From Kudoa neothunni (Eukaryota; Cnidaria): 64,000 bases of DNA. The notes under the pieces were generated by a model. The model was not told the origin of the DNA. It worked only from the letters and a program-made list of their open reading frames with translations, and ran no database searches. Made by a program: the position numbers and the translations under genes. The stretch's first letter is position 1. Each line of letters starts with the position of its first letter. The stretch covers positions 7,378,001 to 7,442,000 of the forward strand of contig OZ199840.1 in the NCBI GenBank assembly GCA_964304625.1, in the 5' to 3' direction. Positions 62,933-64,000 of the stretch are shown one piece after another.

Positions 62933-63836
62933 TTACTCAGGTGGTGGAATTTTGCATGAAAATCTATCAATACAATGATCGAGAACATTCAGTCCATCTT
63001 CATTACTAAATAGTTTCAAATTATTAACCAAAGATCCACACAGCGTTAACGAGTATTTGCACTAAACATTTAATCGTTAGAGTTTGAATCCAACCCATTA
63101 TTTATTACAATTAGCATTTGGGAAAATTGTAAAATATGTCCGCAGATTTTTTCTTGAAACTTATCATTACTAAAGAGTAATGATAGGCGGTCTCTTTCCA
63201 TATATGCTGAAATGAGCATGGCCTTCAATTATTATTAATTCATCAAATGAATTAAATAGAATATTACTTGACATATTTCACACGTAGGTTCATTTCCCAA
63301 AACTAAGCCTTGAATATTATAATAATAACTTCCTAAAAGATTACCGATACTTTTGCGTTGGTTGCAATTGGCAATATTTCTGCAATTGATTTCCCTCAAT
63401 AAAGATCTTTTTAAACTTTCAATTAAAATTTTGTGGAATGAACCCAAGATAGGACACTAAATAATAGTATTCGACAAACTTTACGTGGATATTTCTTAAT
63501 TTACCGTGTACGTTAAATTTTTACACATCTTCGTTGTTACCTGGAGAAGTCCTTGTGAGAGGATCTCAACATAATCCGAAACGCTCACTTCAGTTGAAAT
63601 CATTTCAGAGTGCTTAGAGGGAACATCGTTTTTTAGATTCATTAAAATTATTTAGTTTTTACATTCCACTTTTGTATGCCAAGAAACTGAATATTGCCAT
63701 TCGAAAGCATTATTGGTAAGATCTGCTTAATAAAAGTAAATAAATTGGATGGTCGACAATAAATAACAATAATTAAAGAGTGAAAATATTCAAAAAACAA
63801 TGCCATCTTTAATCTAGTGAGTCTCAACAGAAACAT
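62933..63836 (-). CDS. Saposin-like secreted protein, five exons
   Basis: Exons (minus strand): 63663-63836, 63541-63612, 63268-63456, 63109-63222 and 62933-63061; all are multiples of three with phase-0 introns of 45-84 nt, giving 225 residues. The N-terminus is hydrophobic (ATG at 63836 or 63806; ALFFEYFHSLIIVIYC), suitable as a signal peptide. Cys spacing fits saposin B domains: the end of one domain has INCRNIANC (C-x5-C); the next starts PTCEICQ (C-x2-C), has KICGHILQF and CGSLVNNLKLF, and closes HCIDRFSC (C-x5-C). Saposins are lipid-binding or pore-forming lysosomal or secreted proteins. Divergence is high, so the role is not specified. The start choice between the two ATGs is open. Confidence 0.65.
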
Positions 63837-64000
63837 TTGATTATCTTTAAAATGTGTGATTTAAAACAGTACACAATTATCTTAATAATGGTGTTATTAA
63901 TTTATTGAAAAATATGCAATAATTGTTTGAGTGCTATATGTTTCATTCTTAAATATTAATTTCCCTCTTGAATCCATATAAATTATCAAATATATTTAAT
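63837..64000. other. 5' flank of the saposin-like gene
   Basis: AT-rich; nothing recognised before the window ends. Confidence 0.3.

Overview
The window is about 64 kb of AT-rich (roughly 30% GC) animal nuclear DNA. Genes are split by GT-AG introns, many only 43-60 nt long. Two otoferlin-type ferlins, a tetraspanin, SNAPC3 and a saposin-like secreted protein point to a metazoan. The proteins are strongly diverged and the introns tiny, which suggests a fast-evolving lineage (a parasitic animal such as a myxozoan would fit), but the sequence alone does not fix the taxon. I saw no virus-like element, CRISPR array or rRNA.

Layout. 1-868 (+): 3' part of a DDX6/Dhh1-type RNA helicase. About 1.4-10.8 kb: a graveyard of DNA transposons (piggyBac remnant, Tc1/mariner with terminal repeats, a Tigger/pogo, and a second Tigger split by a nested hAT). 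11.3-13.7 kb (+): lysyl-tRNA synthetase in 11 exons. 13.8-35.5 kb (-): two head-to-tail ferlin genes only 102 bp apart. The downstream copy (ferlin A, 13785-23175) keeps the acidic calcium-binding loops in C2D, C2E and C2F; the upstream copy (ferlin B, 23278-35474) has lost them. 36.0-37.2 kb (+): a seven-exon tetraspanin, divergent from ferlin B. 37.7-39.3 kb (-): SNAPC3 (SNAP50), convergent with the tetraspanin. 41.55-43.61 kb (+): a Tigger with clear ends. 44.1-46.0 kb (+): an unrecognised coiled-coil and Ser-rich protein. 46.2-49.2 kb: a short hAT-like element and a piggyBac. 49.26-50.47 kb (-): a ZNF622/REI1-like 60S biogenesis factor. 51.77-53.03 kb (-): an SLC35F3/F4-like transporter. 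54.3-58.1 kb: short interspersed repeats around a well-preserved Merlin transposon with 9-bp target duplications. 58.1-62.9 kb: AT-rich with nothing recognised. 62.93-63.84 kb (-): a five-exon saposin-like secreted protein.

The host genes do not form one pathway: RNA decay (DDX6), translation (LysRS, ZNF622), snRNA transcription (SNAPC3), membrane fusion (ferlins), membrane organisation (tetraspanin), transport (SLC35F) and secretion (saposin). The most interesting features are the tandem ferlin pair with opposite fates of the calcium sites, repeated single-base frame slips in several conserved genes (often at A/T runs, all explained by one extra base except one in ferlin B), and the nested transposons. 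Exon boundaries were assigned by eye from GT-AG signals, reading phase and remembered family sequences; no alignment was run.
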